Below, one piece after another: positions 60,636-64,000 of a DNA stretch of 64,000 nucleotides. The stretch is from Acinetobacter oleivorans DR1 (GTDB taxonomy: Bacteria > Pseudomonadota > Gammaproteobacteria > Pseudomonadales > Moraxellaceae): NCBI RefSeq assembly GCF_000196795.1, contig NC_014259.1:2170001-2234000 (forward strand). Direction: 5' to 3'. Position numbers and translations under genes: made by a program. The notes below the pieces were generated by a model. The model was given only the letters and a program-made list of their open reading frames with translations. It had not been told where the DNA came from and searched no databases. Numbering within the stretch: position 1 is the stretch's first letter; each line of letters starts with the position of its first letter.

Positions 60636-61487
60636 TTACTGGTTGAATAAACTTTCTACCCATTCAATAAATTTTCTCGCATTTCTATTTTTAAAATCTT
60701 CCTTATTTGGAATGTAGTAACACAGCTCGGATTGAATGGGTTTGGTTTTAAACTCCTGTAAAAGATTCGCCTTAATGAACCTATGGGTAAGTGTAGCAGA
60801 ACAAAATACTAATCCATTGGCAGATAAAGCCTCATGTATGCCAAAAATTTCCTGATCAAATTTCTTAATTATCACCCTCTTTTGGTCCCATCCATTCACC
60901 TTAAGCCATGTGTCTAATGGTGGACTTGGTAATGCTTTATTTTTCCATTCTGTGGTAAATAACGTTATTGGCTCACTCGCATCTTTGGTCAGAGCAAGTT
61001 TAGATGCACCAAATACATTAAAAGACTCATATTTAAGGACATCTTTAGCTGGTACTGAAGATACATCACCATATCGAATAGGCAATGTATATAAATGACT
61101 TTCTAAAGCTTCGCCTGTAGAGAATTCAACTGAGATATCGGGGTGCAATTGATAAAATTCATTTATAGAAGGAATTAACAGCATTGCAGCGAGTGAAGAT
61201 GTACTAGCCACTCTCACTACATTTCCATTTACTGTTATTTCATCTAATGCATCTTCAATTTTACGAAACCCTTCAGAAATTGCCCCAGCAAGTCTCTCTC
61301 CGGTGGTTGTAAGCGTTATTTTTCTTACTTGTCGATGAAATAAATCAACATTTAATCTGCTTTCTAAATTAGTAATATGATGTGAAATCGCAGTTGGTGT
61401 TAGCGAAAGTTCTTCAGCAGCCAATTTAAAACTCCCCAATCGAGCGGCTGATTCAAATGCCTTAAGTGCTTGCAAAGAGACTTGCAT
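60636..61487 (-). CDS. LysR-family regulator (GcvA-like), divergent to azoR
   Basis: A protein of 283 residues. The HTH start LQALKAFESAARLGSFKLAAEELSLTPTAISHHI (quoted in part as AAEELSLTPTAISHHI) and SRLNVDLFHR are typical of the GcvA/AmpR branch. The substrate-binding domain follows. It lies 122 bases from the azoR start on the other strand, with a perfect inverted repeat between, so it is the likely regulator of azoR and of itself. Confidence 0.9.
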   Translation of the reverse strand: MQVSLQALKAFESAARLGSFKLAAEELSLTPTAISHHITNLESRLNVDLFHRQVRKITLTTTGERLAGAISEGFRKIEDALDEITVNGNVVRVASTSSLAAMLLIPSINEFYQLHPDISVEFSTGEALESHLYTLPIRYGDVSSVPAKDVLKYESFNVFGASKLALTKDASEPITLFTTEWKNKALPSPPLDTWLKVNGWDQKRVIIKKFDQEIFGIHEALSANGLVFCSATLTHRFIKANLLQEFKTKPIQSELCYYIPNKEDFKNRNARKFIEWVESLFNQ

Positions 61488-61505
61488 GCTTTCTCCAAAG
61501 TTTAT

Positions 61506-61536
61506 ATTTATAGATGATCTAAACTCATCTATAAAT
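61506..61536. promoter_or_regulatory. LysR operator candidate, 12-7-12 perfect inverted repeat
   Basis: ATTTATAGATGA, seven bases, TCATCTATAAAT. The dyad sits between the divergent LysR and azoR starts, 19 bases from the former and 74 from the latter. Confidence 0.7.
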
Positions 61537-61609
61537 GTAATTTTCTCGTTTGTCTACTTATCTTTTAAAACTCAAAATAAATTAAATCTTAACTTTTTTG
61601 GAATTTATG

Positions 61610-62290
61610 ATGAGTAAAATATTACATATAGATGCTAGTGTAAGAGCTGCGATTAACCCCAATCCAAACCATAATTCGATTTCTAAAAATATTGCCAGCC
61701 GATTGGTCAGCTCATGGAAAAAGCAACTGGCTATAGATGAGTATATCTATCGTGATGTAGGAATGAATCCGCCACCATTTATTACTCAAGACTGGATTGA
61801 TGCTGTATTCACACCTGAAAATAAAAGAACTCAAGCTCAATGTAATGTTTTATCTATATCAGATCAGTTAATAGCGGAAGTTTCGAGTTCAGATATCATT
61901 TTAATTTCTTCCCCTATGTACAATTATGGTATGCCTGCTCAACTTAAAGCATGGTTTGACCAAATTATTCGGATTAATAAAACATTTGATTTTGACCTTG
62001 CTCGAGGAGACTTTCCTTTACAACCGCTTCTATATGGAAAAATTTTAATCATTATCACCTCTAGTGGAGAGTTTGGTTTTGAGAAAGAAGGCATCCGCCA
62101 TCACATGAATCATCTGATACCTCACCTTCGCACGCTCAGCAAATATTTAGGCGTAGAGAAAGTTTATGAAATTGCTTCAGAATATCAAGAATTTGGAGAT
62201 GCACGACATCTAAAATCTTTAGAAAATGCTTTTCAAAAAGCAGAGAAACTCGTAGCTGAACTTTCCGCTTCATATACAGAAAGTTCGTAA
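61610..62290 (+). CDS. azoR: FMN-dependent NADH-azoreductase family protein
   Basis: A flavodoxin-fold quinone reductase of 226 residues. The FMN loops are present: ILHIDASVR at the start, SPMYNYGMPAQLKAWFDQIIRINKTF in the middle (quoted in part) and ITSSGEFG later. It reduces quinones and azo or nitro compounds with NAD(P)H. Adjacent ATGs at 61607 and 61610 are possible; the latter has GGA seven bases upstream. Control by the divergent LysR gene suggests induction by electrophiles or quinones. Confidence 0.88.
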   Translation: MSKILHIDASVRAAINPNPNHNSISKNIASRLVSSWKKQLAIDEYIYRDVGMNPPPFITQDWIDAVFTPENKRTQAQCNVLSISDQLIAEVSSSDIILISSPMYNYGMPAQLKAWFDQIIRINKTFDFDLARGDFPLQPLLYGKILIIITSSGEFGFEKEGIRHHMNHLIPHLRTLSKYLGVEKVYEIASEYQEFGDARHLKSLENAFQKAEKLVAELSASYTESS

Positions 62291-62360
62291 AATATGAGTC
62301 CTTAATTTTTAAAATTTAATAACCTACTGACTTTTTAACTGAATTGTATGATTAAAAATA

Positions 62361-62391
62361 AAAAGCCAACCCAATTGGGTTGGCTTTTTTA
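62361..62391 (+). terminator. Rho-independent terminator of azoR
   Basis: AAAAGCCAACCC-AATT-GGGTTGGCTTTTTT, a 10-12 bp stem, 70 bases after the azoR stop. Symmetric, so it can act both ways. Confidence 0.95.
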
Positions 62392-62693
62392 TTTCTGCAC
62401 CGAAACAAACTTATAGTTATATATTATTTATATTGAAATTGTTTTTCTTACAACCAAGAATATACAGACCTGTATGTTTAATCAATTGAATTTTTCTCAT
62501 TGAAGAAGTTAATTTAATTCATTATCAATTTTACAAATTAAAATTACTTCAACCCATCACTTTACTAGCTTTTTAATAAGGTTAATTATTTAATATAGCT
62601 AATATAAACATTTACTTTATTAACTATTAATATTGAATATCTATTATTTATAAATAAAAACTACTCAATTTAAATTATTCATTACTCTTCATT

Positions 62694-62722
62694 AAAAAAG
62701 CCCATCACGAAGATGAGCTTTT
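62694..62722 (-). terminator. Rho-independent terminator of rnd
   Basis: On the minus strand AAGCTCATC-TTCGT-GATGGGCTT is followed by a T run, 22 bases after the rnd stop. Confidence 0.9.
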
Positions 62723-62744
62723 AAATTTTAACTGTCACATCATT

Positions 62745-63869
62745 TTAAATGGATAGACTTTGTTTTTCTTCTTGAAATAACTGAATTAATGGTTGAGTTA
62801 ATAGCTCGTAACGCCAACCCAAAAGATAATCAGGCAAATCTTGTTCATCCCCTTGAGAAAGAACATGTTGATGAATTGCATTTAGCCATTTCTTTCTAAG
62901 CAATACTTCTTTAGGAATAGACGTCTCACTTATTGCATGGGCAAGTACCATATCCATTTTACGCAAAGTTTCTTTAGATGTTACTTTAAAAGGTTTGGCA
63001 ATTCTTGTTGGCCATTCACTTTCAATCGGTAAATCTTTAAGTAATTCTAAAATAGTTTTTCCATATTCACGAACTACATTTGGGCAAATATCTTTAACTT
63101 GCGAGAGTTGAAAACTATTACGTGGATTCTTTTCAACCATATCAATCATGGTCGAGTTTCTAAGAATAAAACTGCGTGGCTGATTCGTTGCTTTAACAAT
63201 GTATTCGCGCCATTCACTTAAATTTTGCAGTTGCATCAATTGACGGCGCGAATGACGATAATTACCAACATCGGTATAAAGAAACTCTGTCGGTGTTTCA
63301 CTAATAATTTCTTTAGTTAAACTACTACAATCTTCAAGAACGTAATCATAAAGCCCTTTCTGCTTAAGCTGTTCTTGAATATGGTGAGCTAACTTCATTA
63401 TATATAGAACATCATTTGCCGCATAACAAAGTTGCTGAGGCGATAAAGGTCGAGCTAACCAATCAGATCTTGTTTGATCTTTTTCAATATCAATGTCGAG
63501 GCAAAGCTTCAACGCACCTTGGTAACTTACTTGCAGCCCATGGCCCAAGAAAGAAAGCCCCACTTGAGTATCAAACACATTAAGCAGATCTTCTTGATCA
63601 GCGTAATGATAGATTAAATCAATGTCTTCCCCGCATGCATGAAAAATGTTCTGCTGAGCGAGAAATATTTTTTTCCAAAACTGACTTAGATCTAATGAAA
63701 CACCATCCAACAGATAGACATCGCCATTTACATTAACTTGGCATACTCCAAGTTTAGGCCAGAGTGTGTCAACCTTAATAAATTCTGTATCAAGTCCATA
63801 TATCGAACATTGATCCATTTTTTGAAGAACATCAACCAAATCGGTTTGCTGTTGGATAAACTGAAACAT
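62745..63869 (-). CDS. rnd: Ribonuclease D
   Basis: A 3'-5' exonuclease of 374 residues that trims tRNA precursors. DEDD residues are visible: Asp27 and Glu29 (YGLDTEFIKV), the second Asp in HACGEDIDLIYHY, and the Tyr/Asp pair in CYAANDVLYIMKL. An HRDC-like helical region follows (about 205-290; REYIVKATNQPRSFILRNSTM, partial). Length is normal. GAGAAAG lies a few bases before the ATG. Confidence 0.95.
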   Translation of the reverse strand: MFQFIQQQTDLVDVLQKMDQCSIYGLDTEFIKVDTLWPKLGVCQVNVNGDVYLLDGVSLDLSQFWKKIFLAQQNIFHACGEDIDLIYHYADQEDLLNVFDTQVGLSFLGHGLQVSYQGALKLCLDIDIEKDQTRSDWLARPLSPQQLCYAANDVLYIMKLAHHIQEQLKQKGLYDYVLEDCSSLTKEIISETPTEFLYTDVGNYRHSRRQLMQLQNLSEWREYIVKATNQPRSFILRNSTMIDMVEKNPRNSFQLSQVKDICPNVVREYGKTILELLKDLPIESEWPTRIAKPFKVTSKETLRKMDMVLAHAISETSIPKEVLLRKKWLNAIHQHVLSQGDEQDLPDYLLGWRYELLTQPLIQLFQEEKQSLSI

Positions 63870-64000
63870 GCTTTCTCAAGTAAATGCAAAGAGTGCTTAG
63901 AACTCTGGTATATATAACATAGAAGTAGGAAATTACCACTTAAACCTTTATGAATACTCTATTTTTGAACAATTTTTCGAAAATAGATAACTTTTTGATC
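63870..64000. other. Upstream region of rnd at the window edge
   Basis: 131 AT-rich bases; the rnd promoter is presumably here. No gene is seen before the window ends. Confidence 0.5.

Larger units (their letters stand above)
62291..62744. other. Intergenic region between convergent azoR and rnd
   Basis: 454 AT-rich bases holding one terminator for each gene (62361-62391 and 62694-62722). Nothing else is seen. Confidence 0.65.

Overview
The window looks like chromosomal DNA of an Acinetobacter, probably of the calcoaceticus-baumannii group. It is AT-rich. Gene content that fits includes an acetoin (aco) operon with 2,3-butanediol dehydrogenases, a ketone-body CoA-transferase/AtoE cluster, a BLUF photoreceptor resembling BlsA, a chromosomal-type class B3 metallo-beta-lactamase, and many LysR/AraC regulators. 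The species call is inference from gene content and remembered protein similarity; no search was run. I saw no tRNA, rRNA, CRISPR array, IS element or prophage.

Layout. 1-8.7 kb: a GntP-type permease cut by the window edge, an AT-rich gap, a B3 metallo-beta-lactamase, a BLUF protein, small unknown proteins, a divergent AraC/MFS efflux pair and two lipoproteins. 8.7-16 kb: a LysR regulator and a four-gene acetoacetate operon (CoA-transferase A and B, AtoE, thiolase), then two more LysR genes, one resembling HypT. 16-23 kb: small ORFs, aspartate ammonia-lyase, a TonB-dependent siderophore receptor and an MHS-type MFS transporter. 23-30 kb: an eight-gene leftward operon headed by a GntR/UTRA regulator. 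It encodes an AprA-like flavoprotein, an AprB-like ferredoxin, a sulfonate/nitrate-type ABC importer, a HEAT-repeat protein and a DUF971 protein. This is the least explained system here. 30.6-39.5 kb: an AraC/EamA pair, a homoserine dehydrogenase, and a sulfide-oxidation locus (persulfide dioxygenase, rhodanese-like/SQR fusion, TauE exporter) divergent from a sigma-54 activator (FisR type), with a near-perfect sigma-54 promoter and candidate upstream activator sites; then a bestrophin.

39.5-49 kb: the acetoin/butanediol operon (acoA-acoB-acoC-acoL-SDR-bdh), a divergent lipoyl synthase, and a GAF-domain regulator that resembles the AcoR sensor half but carries a different output domain. 49-54.8 kb: a protein strongly resembling the 1-alkene-forming oxidase UndA, a membrane diguanylate cyclase, an unknown protein, and prmB-aroC. 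55-59 kb: one operon ycgL - membrane protein - moxR - VWA protein - trpB. 59-64 kb: small proteins, a LysR/azoR divergent pair with a perfect 12-7-12 inverted repeat between them, and rnd.

Working together: the aco genes oxidise butanediol to acetoin and cleave it to acetyl-CoA and acetaldehyde, with lipoyl synthase supplying the E2 cofactor. The CoA-transferase operon activates acetoacetate and splits it to acetyl-CoA. The sulfide locus turns sulfide into persulfide and then sulfite, which a TauE-type exporter may remove. Strong Rho-independent terminators separate most units and are listed individually.
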